DNA from: Gordonia hydrophobica NBRC 16057
GTDB taxonomy: Bacteria; Actinomycetota; Actinomycetes; Mycobacteriales; Mycobacteriaceae
Length of the DNA: 64,000 nt
Assembly (NCBI RefSeq): GCF_001592365.1
Contig: NZ_BCWU01000007.1
Span: 124,001 to 188,000, forward strand
Direction: 5' to 3'
Shown here: one piece after another, positions 25,116 through 34,482 of the stretch
Position numbering within the stretch: position 1 is the first letter of the stretch
Layout of the letters: each line of letters opens with the position of its first letter
Notes under the pieces: model-generated
Seen by the model: only the letters and a program-made list of their open reading frames with translations
Database searches by the model: none
Told to the model about the DNA's origin: nothing
Translations under genes and position numbers: made by a program

Positions 25116-25876
25116 GCGAGACGGTGCTCGACGACGCGCTGGTCACTGCGCTCGAGGTCTTCGCCGCGCGGACCAGCGTGCTGGTCGCCTCGGATTTCGA
25201 CGGCTGCGTCTCACCGATCGTGTCCCGCCCCGAGGATGCCCGCCCTGATCCTCGGTCGATGGCCGCGCTCGAGGCCGCGGCCGTCGCGCCGCTGACGCAG
25301 GCCGCGCTCATCTCCGGCCGTGCCCGCGTCGACCTGCAGTCCCTGTCGGGTGCGAGCGCGAATCTGACCCTGGTCGGCAGTCACGGCGCCGAGTTCGCCG
25401 ACGGTTTCGAGACCGCGATCAGTCCTGCACAGGAGGAACTGCTGCAGCGGATCGTCGCGGAGTTCACCTCGATCAGCGATCGGTTCCCCGGCACCTCGGT
25501 GGAGCGCAAACCGGCCAGCGTCACCCTGCACACGCGGATGGCGAGCCACGAGAACGCCGTCAGCGCCCTGGAACTCGCGCAAGCCGGACCGGCGAGCTGG
25601 GACGGCGTGCACGTGACGAACGGGAAGATGGTCATCGAGTTGGCCGTCATCGAAACCAGCAAGGGCCACGCCCTCGACCGCCTCCGCGCCGCGATGGGCG
25701 TCGACGCCGTCTTCTACATCGGCGACGACGTCACCGACGAGAAGGCCTTCGCCCACCTGCGCGACGGCGACGTCGGCGTGAAGGTCGGCGGCGGCGAGAC
25801 CGCCGCGCAGTACCGCGTCGCCGACACCGACGGCGTCGCCGCGGTGTTGGAGACGATCGCGGCGCTGCGAGGCTGA
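25112..25876 (+). CDS. otsB: Trehalose-6-phosphate phosphatase (OtsB)
   Basis: HAD-superfamily phosphatase of 254 residues that removes the phosphate of trehalose-6-phosphate. The catalytic motif DFDGCVSPI carries the nucleophile Asp28 and acid/base Asp30. [10 protein letters not shown] is motif [15 protein letters not shown] and [15 protein letters not shown] are motifs III/IV. The start ATG at 25112 lies within the otsA stop (ATGA). The frame is open 13 codons further up, but that is inside otsA. It matches the usual size of the single-domain enzyme. Confidence 0.94.
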   Translation: MSETVLDDALVTALEVFAARTSVLVASDFDGCVSPIVSRPEDARPDPRSMAALEAAAVAPLTQAALISGRARVDLQSLSGASANLTLVGSHGAEFADGFETAISPAQEELLQRIVAEFTSISDRFPGTSVERKPASVTLHTRMASHENAVSALELAQAGPASWDGVHVTNGKMVIELAVIETSKGHALDRLRAAMGVDAVFYIGDDVTDEKAFAHLRDGDVGVKVGGGETAAQYRVADTDGVAAVLETIAALRG

Positions 25877-25932
25877 GGTTCAGTCGACGAACGACGGCGC
25901 GCACCGGGCACGGGTGACGGCACCGTCTTTGT

Positions 25933-26718
25933 TCACCAGTGCGCCGGTCGGCCTTTGAGTTCCTGCCAGTAGCGGCGATGGGCGTGACGCGCATCGTCGC
26001 TGGTCATCCCGTCCGCGAGACCGTCACGGTCGTGCGGATCGGCCAGCGCGGCGATGTCACGAAGCGCCGGCGCCTGCAGCGCCCGTTTGGTGTAGGCGTA
26101 CTGCTCAAGGCAGTCTTCCGGTGTGAGCTCAGCGATCGCGACGGCACGCTCGATCAATGCGCCGGCAGGTGCCGTCTCGTGCATGATTCCCATCTCGTGG
26201 ACCTGCTCGGTGGTGAAGATCTCGCCCTGGAGGCACGTGCGTGCAGCCACCGGATCGCCCCACGCGTAGGCGAGCATTCGCAGGTACACCGCAGGCATCG
26301 GGATGCCGATGTTCACTTCGTTGATTCCGAAGCGTGACGTCGGTTCGTCGACGACGATACGGCGGTCGCAGACTGCGGCCGTGATGAGTCCGCCGGCGAA
26401 GGCGTGACCGTTGACCGCTGCGACGGTGGGACGCGGGTAGGTGAACAGCCGCATGTTGGTCGCACGGTAGTCGGTGAACCAGTCCGCGACGGCGTCGCGT
26501 TCGCCGGCGAACAAGCGGAAGTGTTCGTCGAGGTCCAGACCGGCGGAGAACCTCGAGCCGATGCCGGTCAAGACGACCGGCGACTCGGGATGCTCCCTCT
26601 CGAGTCGATCGAAGGCTTCGTGAAGATCAGCGAAGAATGCTCTGTTCTGCGCGTTGACCTCATTGGTGTTCATGGTCACGACGGCGACGCGACCGCGTCG
26701 CTCGATGCTCCAGCTCAT
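25933..26718 (-). CDS. Enoyl-CoA hydratase/isomerase family protein
   Basis: Crotonase-fold protein of 261 residues. Oxyanion-hole segments are VVLTGIGSRFSAGLDLDEHF (about 49-68) and AAVNGHAFAGGLITAAVCD. The usual catalytic Glu positions of hydratases are partly changed (NEVNIGIPMPAVYLRM), so it may be an isomerase or a thioester hydrolase-like member instead. It lies 46 bp downstream of the frameshifted acyl-CoA synthetase on the same strand. The pair would activate and process a carboxylic acid as its CoA ester. Confidence 0.85.
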   Translation of the reverse strand: MSWSIERRGRVAVVTMNTNEVNAQNRAFFADLHEAFDRLEREHPESPVVLTGIGSRFSAGLDLDEHFRLFAGERDAVADWFTDYRATNMRLFTYPRPTVAAVNGHAFAGGLITAAVCDRRIVVDEPTSRFGINEVNIGIPMPAVYLRMLAYAWGDPVAARTCLQGEIFTTEQVHEMGIMHETAPAGALIERAVAIAELTPEDCLEQYAYTKRALQAPALRDIAALADPHDRDGLADGMTSDDARHAHRRYWQELKGRPAHW

Positions 26719-26764
26719 GGAGTTCCTCTCGTTGGTTGGTACTGACGTTCAGCGGTGCGAATGA

Positions 26765-28373
26765 TCAGAGATCAAGCAGTTCTTTGGCTTGCTCGCGCAT
26801 CGCCACCTTGCGGACCTTGCCGGTCACAGTCATCGGAAACTCGTCGACGCAGTGCACGTAGCGGGGCACCTTGTACTGCGCCAGCCTGCCGCGACAGAAC
26901 TCGCGCAGCGCCGGCACATCGAGCTCGGGAACGCCTGGTCGGAGGCGTATCCACGCCATGATCTCTTCCCCGTACTGCTCATCCGGAACCCCGATCACCT
27001 GGGCGTCGAGGATGTCGGGATGGGTGTACAGGAACTCCTCGATCTCGCGGATAGATGTTCTCTCCTCCGCGCAGCACGACGTCCTTGATCCGCCCGGTGA
27101 TGCTCACGTAGCCGTCGTCGTCCATCGCGGCCAGGTCGCCGGTGTGAATCCAGCCGTCGGCGTCGATGGCCTCAGCGGTCTTCTCCGGCTGGTTCCAGTA
27201 GCCGAGCATCACCAGGTATCCGCGGACGCAGAGTTCACCGGACTGCCCGCGCGGTACGACGGCGCCGCTGTCGGGATCGACGATCGTGATCTCGACATGC
27301 GGGTGCGCCCGCCCGAGTGTGGAGACGCGCCGATCGATCGAGTCGTCCGGGCGGGTCTGCAGGGAGGCCGGAGACGTCTCGGTCATGCCGTAGGCGATGG
27401 CGACCTCCGGAACCCACTGCGTGACCTTCTTCATCACCTCCACCGGGCACGGGGATCCAGCCATCACTCCGGTGCGCAGCGACGTCAGGTCATAACCGGC
27501 GAAATCGTCGACGTTGAGCATCCTGATGAACATCGTGGGGACGCTGTAGAGCGAGGTGCACCGTTCCTCGGCACAGGCGCGCAACGTCAGGTCCGGGTCG
27601 AATGTCGGCGACGGGATCACGACGCACGACCCGTGGCTGCTGGCGCCGAGGTTGCCCATCACCATGCCGAAGCAGTGATAGAACGGCGCCGGAACACAGA
27701 TGCGGTCGTCGGGGGTGTACCCCAGGAGTTCGCCGACGAAGAATCCGTTGTTGAGGATGTTGCGGTGCGACAGGGTGGCGCCCTTCGGGAATCCCGTGGT
27801 CCCCGAGGTGTATTGAATGTTGATCGGATCGTTCGGCGACAGGCTGGCCTGGACCTCGGCGACGACGTGGTCGGCCACCTGACGTCCGCGCGCGAGGAGG
27901 CGGTCCCAACTCTCGTCGTCGAAGTACACGATGTGCTCCAACTGCGCGCAGCGCGGCCCGACGGCGTCGAGCATTCCGGCATAGTCCGAGGACCGGAACA
28001 CCCTGTGGGCAAACAACATCCGGATGCCGGACTGATGGAGGACGTACTCGACCTCATGCTCCCGGTAGGCGGGATTGACACTGACCAGAATGGCCCCGAC
28101 CTTGGCCGTCGCGAACTGCACCACCACCCATTCAACGCAGTTGACCGCCCAGATGCCGACCCGGTCGCCGACCCCGACGCCGTCGTTGATCAGTGCTTTC
28201 GCCAGGCTGTCGACCTCGAGGTGGAGTTGGTCGTAGGTCAGCCGCCGGGCACTGCTGACGTCGACGATCGCCTCGCGGGCGCCGAACTGCGAGACGGTCT
28301 GATCGAAATTGTCGCCGATGGTCATGTCGAGCAACGGCTGGTCTGTTGCTCCGGTGGTCACGCTGGGTGTCAT
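26765..28373 (-). pseudogene. Acyl-CoA synthetase (FadD-like), interrupted by a frameshift near 27046
   Basis: AMP-forming acid-CoA ligase split over two frames. The first part (28373 down to about 27050) has the P-loop YTSGTTGFPKGATLSH, YHCFGMVMG, YGMTETSPASL, and GWIHTGDLAAMDDDGY. It then reads GGENIYPRDRGVPVHPSR and stops at 26979. The other frame continues as expected (EIEEFL ... IGVPDEQYGEEIMAWIRLRPG ... FPMTVTGKVRKVAMRE) to 26765. A 2-bp loss in ccgcg|agatc restores NIYPREIEEF. The lost part includes the catalytic Lys (TGKVRK). It may be a true null allele or a sequencing error. Codon use and gene order look otherwise intact. Confidence 0.85.
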
Positions 28374-28426
28374 GGGACATCCTCCATTCCTTCGGCCCCA
28401 CTGTGATGGCTGACCGCGACGTCGAA

Positions 28427-28442
28427 CACCTCCGAAGGTGGG
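28427..28442. promoter_or_regulatory. Operator-like motif CACCT-CCGA-AGGTG before fadD/luxR
   Basis: Perfect 5-bp arms with 4-bp spacer in the divergent promoter region of the synthetase and LuxR genes. The 14-base core acctccgaaggtgg recurs at 29427-29440 before the transporter gene. Confidence 0.6.
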
Positions 28443-28454
28443 TCGACGACAGCC

Positions 28455-28474
28455 GTACCCCCATTCGGGGGTAC
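28455..28474. promoter_or_regulatory. 20-bp palindrome GTACCCCC-attc-GGGGGTAC
   Basis: Perfect 8-bp arms around attc, centred 77 bp before the LuxR-type start and about 90 bp before the synthetase start. The shape resembles LuxR-family operators. It may bind the GAF-LuxR protein or a second factor. Confidence 0.6.
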
Positions 28475-28541
28475 AGCCGTTTACATGCTGTGACAGCTGT
28501 CACTACCGTGAGTGACACCTGACCTGACGAGGAGAGACGTG

Positions 28542-29387
28542 ATGGCTCGGTTGTATGAATCGCCTGCTGAGGACGGCCGGGTCCTGGCTCGGGCGCTGGA
28601 CGCGTTTCGTCAGCGCACCAGCATGGACATGGTCTTCGGCGGACCGGTCCGGCGTGGGTCGGTGGCGATGGAGATCACCGCGCTCAACGGCGCTCGGACC
28701 CGCTCCGCGGCAAATCTCGTGGTTCACAAGGGCGAGGGTCTCGGCGGAAAAGCCCTGGTGCTGGGCCGTCCGGTCATGGTGGCCGACTACGTCACCGCCG
28801 AAGGCATCACACACATCTACGACCATGCGGTCCGACCGGAAGCACTTCAGACGTTGACCGCCCTGCCGATCGTCGTCGAGCGTGCGCCGCGACTGCTGAT
28901 CTATCTGGGCGCCCGCGCCCAGGTCAGCTTGGGCGATCGCTGGTTCGACACGTTCAGCCCCATTGTTCGCCGCATCGAACGAGATCTCGCCGTCGACGAC
29001 GAGGTACAGCGCCGATTGTCACTTCTCCAGCAGGCGAACGGTTACCCCGCCTTGACGCGCGGCGACTTGTTCGACATCGCCCGCGAGCTGAACGACCTCG
29101 CCGACGCCATCGACGACGAGTCGGTCAAGGCTCGACTGCAGGCGGTCGGCGATCGGTTTGCACCGAGCGTCGCGCCGGATCGATCGACCGTCCAGCCTCT
29201 CCTGCGGCCCCGCGAGATCGATGTCTTGCGCGAGGTCTCACGCGGGCTGAGCAACCGGGAAGTCGCTGACGCCCTCGGCCTGCTCCCCAACACCGTCAAG
29301 TCGTATCTGAAGAACGCCATGCGCAAACTGCATGTCAGCAACCGGGTGCAGGCGATCACCGCCGCGCGCGAGCAAGGCCTCATCTGA
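28542..29387 (+). CDS. GAF-domain LuxR-family transcriptional regulator
   Basis: Regulator of 281 residues. A GAF-like sensor domain (about 30-150: LVVHKGEGLGGKALVLGRPVMVADY, LTALPIVVERAPRLLIYLG) leads to a linker and a C-terminal LuxR helix-turn-helix (LRPREIDVLREVSRGLSNREVADALGLLPNTVKSYLKNAMRKL). The ATG at 28542 follows gaggagag; an upstream GTG at 28512 is less likely. It sits between divergent catabolic gene sets that share a palindromic motif, so it is the likely local activator, perhaps responding to an aromatic or acyl compound bound by the GAF domain (inference). Confidence 0.88.
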   Translation: MARLYESPAEDGRVLARALDAFRQRTSMDMVFGGPVRRGSVAMEITALNGARTRSAANLVVHKGEGLGGKALVLGRPVMVADYVTAEGITHIYDHAVRPEALQTLTALPIVVERAPRLLIYLGARAQVSLGDRWFDTFSPIVRRIERDLAVDDEVQRRLSLLQQANGYPALTRGDLFDIARELNDLADAIDDESVKARLQAVGDRFAPSVAPDRSTVQPLLRPREIDVLREVSRGLSNREVADALGLLPNTVKSYLKNAMRKLHVSNRVQAITAAREQGLI

Positions 29388-29426
29388 TGATTCCAGTTCG
29401 ACGTTCGCCGGCTGCCGCCGATGCGT

Positions 29427-29440
29427 ACCTCCGAAGGTGG
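29427..29440. promoter_or_regulatory. Second copy of the acctccgaaggtgg operator motif
   Basis: Fourteen bases identical to the core at 28429-28442, lying 117 bp before the MHS transporter start. It links the transporter-amidohydrolase operon to the LuxR/synthetase promoter region. Confidence 0.6.
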
Positions 29441-29556
29441 GCACCGTGGCCGCCGACCCACTTTCTAGGGTTCCAGCGCGGTGTAACTGCCCTCACACTT
29501 CTCGCAGTGTTTCTCGACGTCTCGTGACGTCGAGCGCAATCACACAGAGGAGAATC

Positions 29557-30915
29557 ATGTCCGAATCCGTCGATTCCGCCCCACGACCGCCGACCACGTC
29601 CATGCGGCGTGTCGCGTTCGCCAGCTGCACCGGCACCACCATCGAGTTCTACGACTTCTTCGTCTACGGCACCGCGGCGGCGCTGGTCTTTCCCCAGGTG
29701 TTCTTCCCGGCGCTGGGTTCAGCGGCCGGCACGGTGGCCTCGTTCGCGACCTTCGCCGTCGCCTTCATCGCTCGTCCCTTGGGCGCCGCCTTGTTCGGGC
29801 ACTTCGGCGATCGCATCGGCCGTAAGAAGACGCTCATCAGCACGTTGCTCCTCATGGGCGTCGCGACTGTGCTCATCGGCTGCCTGCCGAGCGCCGACAC
29901 CATCGGCATCGCCGCACCGCTGGTCTTGATCGCCTTGCGCATCGCTCAAGGACTGGCGGTCGGCGGCGAGTGGGCCGGCGCCACTCTGCTGGCCACCGAG
30001 TACGCGCCGAAGGCGAAACGTGGCCTGTACGCAGTCTTTCCGCAGCTGGGACCGGCCATCGCCTTCGCCCTGTCGAGTGCCACGTTCCTCCTCGTCAACA
30101 TGTTCATCGGCGAGGAGTCGGAAGCCTTCATCAACTACGGCTGGCGGATCCCGTTCATCGCGAGCGCCCTGCTGGTCCTGATCGGACTGTACGTACGACT
30201 CAACGTCGAGGAGACACCGGTCTTCGCTCGTCAGTCCCTGGCGGCACGCACGTCGTCGGTCGGTCCGCTCGTCGGAGTCTTCAAGAATCAGCCGCGTGAG
30301 CTGCTCCTGGCATCCGGCGCGCTGGCGATGATGTTCGCCTTCTTCTATGTCGGTACCGCCTACCTGACCAACTACGGTACGGCGACCTTGGGATTGAGCC
30401 GCGGGACAGTGTTGTCACTGGGATTCGTCGCTGCACTCGCGTTCTGTGCGTCGATCGTCTTCTCCGCGATGTTCTCCGATCGCATCGGACGGCGAACCAT
30501 GGTCATCGCCTCGTGCGCCCTCGCCATTCCCGGTGGTCTGATCCTGTTCCCGCTTCTCAACACGGGTTCACCCGCCGCCTTCCTCGCTGGACTGAGTCTG
30601 GCTCTGGTGATCATGGGCATCTCGTATGGACCCGCAGGCGCCCTGTTGCCCGAGATGTTCCGGACGGAGTACCGGTACACCGGCGCAGGCATGGCGTACG
30701 CCATCGCGGGGGTGCTCGGCGGCGGCACCGCGCCGATGCTCGCAGCAGAGCTCATGGCAAGGTTCGACAGCAACTCCGTCGGCTGGATGCTGACCGGATT
30801 CGGAATCGTGAGCCTCGCATGCGCATTCGCGCTACCCGAAACACAGAACCGAGCCCTGGAATCAGCCGAACCACAGCCGGCCGACCAGGACACGGTCCCG
30901 GAGCCGACGGCGTGA
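29557..30915 (+). CDS. MFS transporter, metabolite:H+ symporter (MHS) family
   Basis: Membrane transporter of 452 residues with about 12 helices. MHS signatures are ASCTGTTIEFYDFFVYGTAA at the first helix, GHFGDRIGRKKTLIST in loop 2-3, GGEWAGATLLATEYAPKAKRG, and the second-half repeat FSDRIGRRTMVI. Such carriers import organic acids (aromatic acids, shikimate, proline-betaine type) with protons. The ATG at 29557 follows agaggag. The amidohydrolase follows after 56 bp. Together with the LuxR regulator and CoA-ligase/hydratase genes it implies uptake and use of a carboxylated substrate that I cannot name. Confidence 0.9.
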   Translation: MSESVDSAPRPPTTSMRRVAFASCTGTTIEFYDFFVYGTAAALVFPQVFFPALGSAAGTVASFATFAVAFIARPLGAALFGHFGDRIGRKKTLISTLLLMGVATVLIGCLPSADTIGIAAPLVLIALRIAQGLAVGGEWAGATLLATEYAPKAKRGLYAVFPQLGPAIAFALSSATFLLVNMFIGEESEAFINYGWRIPFIASALLVLIGLYVRLNVEETPVFARQSLAARTSSVGPLVGVFKNQPRELLLASGALAMMFAFFYVGTAYLTNYGTATLGLSRGTVLSLGFVAALAFCASIVFSAMFSDRIGRRTMVIASCALAIPGGLILFPLLNTGSPAAFLAGLSLALVIMGISYGPAGALLPEMFRTEYRYTGAGMAYAIAGVLGGGTAPMLAAELMARFDSNSVGWMLTGFGIVSLACAFALPETQNRALESAEPQPADQDTVPEPTA

Positions 30916-30971
30916 ACCGCCCCGGAGTCGACGCGATGACCACACCCGTCCCAGCACCGAGAGGGAATGCC

Positions 30972-31793
30972 ATGACCGGCACCATCATTGACGCGTGGAT
31001 GCAGCATCCGACAGCCCGCTGGCTCGCGAGCCCCCTGTTCGACTCGCTGCGCCGCTGGTCGCAGGGCACGATCCCGGACCATGAGGTACCCGTGTCCTGG
31101 ACGCTCGACCACATGGATCGCGCCGGCGTGCAGATGGCCATGCTCAACGCGTGGTACTCGCCTGCAGGCCCGATGATCAGCAACGACGAGGTCGGTGCCA
31201 TCGTCGCAGCACACCCAGAGCGGTTCTCCATGGTCGCCTCGGTCGACCTTCGACGCCCGATGCACGCGGTCACCGAGTTGCGGCGCGCTGTCGAGCACCA
31301 CGGCGCCAAGGCCCTGCGAATCCTGCCTTGGCTCTGGGATCTACCGCCCGACGATCGGCGCTACTATCCGCTGTACGCGGCGTGCTGCGATCTCGACATC
31401 ACCTTCTGCACACAGGTCGGGCACACCGGGCCGCTCGCCCCGTCCGAGCCGGGGCGTCCCATCCCCTACCTGGATCATGTCGCGTTGGAGTTCCCCGACC
31501 TCCGTATCGTCGGCGGACACACGGGGGCTCCGTGGACGGCCGAGATGATCTCGTTGGCGACGAAGTACCCGAACGTCTACATCGACACCTCGGCGTACAA
31601 GGCGACTCGCTACCCCGCAGAGCTCGTCGACTATCTCCGCGGTCACGGACGTCGCAAGGTGCTGTTCGGGTCCAACTCCCCGGCGTGGCCTGCCGCCGAC
31701 TGCCTCGTCGGTCTCGACGAGCTTCAGCTCGACGATGCCACCCGCGCGGCATTCCTCACCGACAATGCCCGCCGCGCGTTCGCGCTGGAGTAG
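30972..31793 (+). CDS. Amidohydrolase family protein (Amidohydro_2, decarboxylase-like)
   Basis: TIM-barrel metal hydrolase of 273 residues. It starts IIDAWMQHPTARWL, typical of the PF04909 branch, and continues with ALRILPWLWDLPPDD, FCTQVGHTGPLAPSEPGRP, LRIVGGHTGAPWTAEM and VLFGSNSPAWPA, where His and Asp metal-site residues are expected. Family members include decarboxylases of aromatic acids and lactonases. The ATG at 30972 with gaggga in front is chosen; ATG 30936 is an alternative. It is probably co-transcribed with the MHS transporter. The reaction is not determined. Confidence 0.85.
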   Translation: MTGTIIDAWMQHPTARWLASPLFDSLRRWSQGTIPDHEVPVSWTLDHMDRAGVQMAMLNAWYSPAGPMISNDEVGAIVAAHPERFSMVASVDLRRPMHAVTELRRAVEHHGAKALRILPWLWDLPPDDRRYYPLYAACCDLDITFCTQVGHTGPLAPSEPGRPIPYLDHVALEFPDLRIVGGHTGAPWTAEMISLATKYPNVYIDTSAYKATRYPAELVDYLRGHGRRKVLFGSNSPAWPAADCLVGLDELQLDDATRAAFLTDNARRAFALE

Positions 31794-31799
31794 TCGGCC

Positions 31800-32945
31800 C
31801 TACTCCCCCACGACCCCCAGCGGGTCGGCGTACACCGCCGACAACGCGACGGCCACCGCACCGGCTTCCGGGACCTGCACTCCGAAGCAGGTCGGCAGGA
31901 TCTCCAGCGGTTGCGGCTGGTTCGTCGCCGCGTCGAACGCGGCCTGGACCGGTTCCAGGCCATGGGGGTGAGCGGAGAACGCATCGCCGGCCACCACGAT
32001 CTCGTCGGGGTTGAGGACGTCGCGCATCATGGCGACGGCTTCGCCGAGGACGCGGGCGCGGTCGTCGGCGACGGCACCGGCCGACGTGTCGACCCCGAGA
32101 CGCGCGGCAGCGGCCTTGGTCGCCGCGGTGCCGATGACGCTCTGCAGGGAGGCCACGGGTTCGGTGTCCAGGACACCGGGCTGCACCGGCAGCCGCGCAA
32201 TGGTGCCGGCGCCGCGGGCAGGCTGGTGAACATCGCCGTCGATGATCATCGCCATCCCGACCGTCTCGCGCGCGTAGAAGAACAGGCTGGAACCGCTGCG
32301 CGCGACGGTCGACGACAGCAGCAACTCGGCCGCGGCCATCGCCTGCACGTGCTCGGACACCGAGATCGGCACGCCGAGCGCGGTATGCAGTCGCTGCCCG
32401 AGCGGCTGCCGTTCCCACCGGAGGATCGGGTGATCGACGACGCCGGTGGCGTCGTCGACCACCCCGCCGATCGCGGCGCCACCCCAGAGGACGCGTCGTC
32501 CGGAGAAGCGGGCGGCGAGCTCGCGCAGCAGATCGCACAGGCGTCGCACCGCGGTGTCAGCGTCGGCGGAGGTGAGTTCCTTGGTCCGGATCGCGTGGCT
32601 GTAGAGAGTGCGGCCGCCGATGTCCGCGATCACCAGTTCGGTCCGGCGGGCGCCGACGTGCATTCCAGCGACGCAATAGCGATCGCGGTCGAGCGTGAGC
32701 GGTAACTTCGGGCGCCCGACGCCGGTGTGGTTCAACAGGTCCGGACGCTCCACCACCAGACCTGCGTCGAGGAGCGCATTCACCTGGCGGTTGACCGTAG
32801 CCGCCGACAGTCCGGTGTCGGTGACGAGCTGATCGCGGGTGGCGGGCGCACCGACCCGAATCGCGTTGAGGACGGCTGCGGCGGGGCCGGTTCCGAAGTG
32901 AAGGGGCGCGGGTACGACGCCGCCGGTGGTCATGGGCTCGAACAT
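31800..32945 (-). CDS. ROK family transcriptional regulator/kinase-like protein
   Basis: Protein of 381 residues with an N-terminal winged helix (TRDQLVTDTGLSAATVNRQVNALLDAGLVVERP) and a ROK domain (VAGMHVGARRTELVIADIGGRTLYSH, WGGAAIGGVVDDATG). ROK repressors sense sugars or sugar phosphates. The ROK zinc-site Cys cluster is not visible, and the kinase Asp is not obvious, so it is probably a pure regulator. The ATG at 32945 or 32933 could start it. It converges on the amidohydrolase with 6 bp between stops. Target unknown. Confidence 0.82.
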   Translation of the reverse strand: MFEPMTTGGVVPAPLHFGTGPAAAVLNAIRVGAPATRDQLVTDTGLSAATVNRQVNALLDAGLVVERPDLLNHTGVGRPKLPLTLDRDRYCVAGMHVGARRTELVIADIGGRTLYSHAIRTKELTSADADTAVRRLCDLLRELAARFSGRRVLWGGAAIGGVVDDATGVVDHPILRWERQPLGQRLHTALGVPISVSEHVQAMAAAELLLSSTVARSGSSLFFYARETVGMAMIIDGDVHQPARGAGTIARLPVQPGVLDTEPVASLQSVIGTAATKAAAARLGVDTSAGAVADDRARVLGEAVAMMRDVLNPDEIVVAGDAFSAHPHGLEPVQAAFDAATNQPQPLEILPTCFGVQVPEAGAVAVALSAVYADPLGVVGE

Positions 32946-33028
32946 ATCAGCCGGTCGTGACTGCGATCACTGCGGCCGCCGTGAGTCTGGCAACGTCTCC
33001 GCGTTGACCCCACCACTAAGCTGAACCC

Positions 33029-33790
33029 ATGAGCGCACCTGGGAATTCAGTCAGCGGAAACGGCAAGATCGCAGTCGTGACGGGGGCGAGCTCGGGCATC
33101 GGCGCCGCCACCGCTCGCAGCCTCGCCCGGGACGGCTTCGAGGTGGTGCTCGGCGCCCGCCGCATCGACCGGGTGGAGGCGCTCGCCGCCGAGATCGGCG
33201 GCCGCGCAATGTACCTCGATGTCACCGACGCCGCCTCCGTCGAGCGGTTCGTCGCCACCCTCGACCAGGTGCACGTGCTGGTCAACAACGCGGGCGGCGC
33301 CAAGGGGCTGGCGACCGTCTCCGAGGCCAATCTGGAGGACTGGCGCTGGATGTGGGAGACCAACGTGGTCGGCACCCTGCGCATCACCAAAGCCCTGCTG
33401 CCGAAGCTCGAGGCATCGGGCGACGGCCTGATCGTCACCATCACCTCCACCGCCGCGCTCGAGGTGTACGACAACGGCGCGGGCTACACCTCCGCCAAGC
33501 ACGCGCAGGGCGTCCTGCACCGCACCCTGCGGCTGGAACTGATCGGCAAGCCGATCCGCCTCACCGAGATCTGCCCGGGCATGGTGGAGACCGAGTTCTC
33601 CCTCGTCCGGTTCGACGGCGACGCCGATCGGGCCGACGCGGTCTACGACGGACTGACTCCGATGGTCGCCGACGACATCGCCGAACTCGTCTCCTTCGCC
33701 GCCTCGCGGCCGTCGCACGTGAACCTCGATCAGATCGTCGTTCGCCCGCGCGACCAGGCGACGTCGCGCCGCAACATCAAGACGGGGTAG
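33029..33790 (+). CDS. SDR family NAD(P)-dependent oxidoreductase
   Basis: Short-chain dehydrogenase of 253 residues: TGASSGIGAATARSL (cofactor site, about 18-32), VLVNNAGGAKGLATV, TNVVGTLRIT, catalytic Ser in TITSTAALEVY and Tyr-x3-Lys in AGYTSAKHA. The pattern GARRIDRVEAL with Arg after the second strand suggests NADP(H). It is similar to serine/3-hydroxy acid dehydrogenases (YdfG-like). Its end overlaps the convergent TetR gene by 14 bp. Substrate unknown. Confidence 0.88.
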   Translation: MSAPGNSVSGNGKIAVVTGASSGIGAATARSLARDGFEVVLGARRIDRVEALAAEIGGRAMYLDVTDAASVERFVATLDQVHVLVNNAGGAKGLATVSEANLEDWRWMWETNVVGTLRITKALLPKLEASGDGLIVTITSTAALEVYDNGAGYTSAKHAQGVLHRTLRLELIGKPIRLTEICPGMVETEFSLVRFDGDADRADAVYDGLTPMVADDIAELVSFAASRPSHVNLDQIVVRPRDQATSRRNIKTG

Positions 33791-34445
33791 GAGCGCCCAG
33801 CAGATCGGCGTAGTCGTCGACGTGCTCCGGCGCGACGAGGGCGCGGAGCGACAGCGCGAGCTGAGCGCTGATGTACGCCTCGATGTCGAGGGTCCGCTCG
33901 AAGTACCAGTGCTTGAGCGCCCACGCATGGGCCAGGAGGAGCAGGTTGTAGGCCACCAGCTCCGGATGCGGTGCGACCAGCAGGCCGTCGGCGATGCCGT
34001 CGGCGATGGCCTGCTGCAGCGGTTCGATGGTGAGCAGTTCCAGATCCTTGATCTGTCTGCGCCCGTCCGGCGCCAGCGCATTGCTCTCGCGATACGTGAG
34101 CAGCGCGGCGTGGCGACGTGAGTCGATGACGCGGCAGTACGCGCCGAACGCCGCTGCGACGCGTCGCACCGGGTCGTCGCCCGCCGCCGCGATCGCCGCG
34201 GGCACCTGCGCCTCGAACTGCGTGAGGACGTCGGTGATGACGGCGAGCAGGACGTCGTCCTTAGACCCGAAGTAGCGGTAGATCAGGCCCACGCTGACCC
34301 CGGCCTCGGTGGCGAGCGCCTGCATGGAGACCGCCTCCGACCCCGCCTTCTCCATCAGTCGCGCCGCGGCGTCGAGCAGTTGTCGGGAGCGGTGTGCGGC
34401 GCGCGCCTGCTTGGCGGCGACGTCGGGATCGAGAACGTCGGACAT
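33777..34445 (-). CDS. TetR-family transcriptional regulator of the beta-oxidation operon
   Basis: Regulator of 222 residues. The N-terminal helix-turn-helix reads QLLDAAARLMEKAGSEAVSMQALATEAGVSVGLIYRYFGSKDDVL; the helical C-terminal ligand domain follows. It diverges from a four-gene acyl-CoA operon across 159 bp that contain three TGAA-N6-TTCA sites. Regulators of this layout in relatives (KstR, FadR-type TetR proteins) bind acyl-CoA. A repressor released by an acyl-CoA intermediate of the adjacent operon is the simplest reading. Confidence 0.88.
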   Translation of the reverse strand: MSDVLDPDVAAKQARAAHRSRQLLDAAARLMEKAGSEAVSMQALATEAGVSVGLIYRYFGSKDDVLLAVITDVLTQFEAQVPAAIAAAGDDPVRRVAAAFGAYCRVIDSRRHAALLTYRESNALAPDGRRQIKDLELLTIEPLQQAIADGIADGLLVAPHPELVAYNLLLLAHAWALKHWYFERTLDIEAYISAQLALSLRALVAPEHVDDYADLLGAPTPS

Positions 34446-34482
34446 GATGCCTCCTCCGGTCCGGTTACCTCATCACGGTAGA

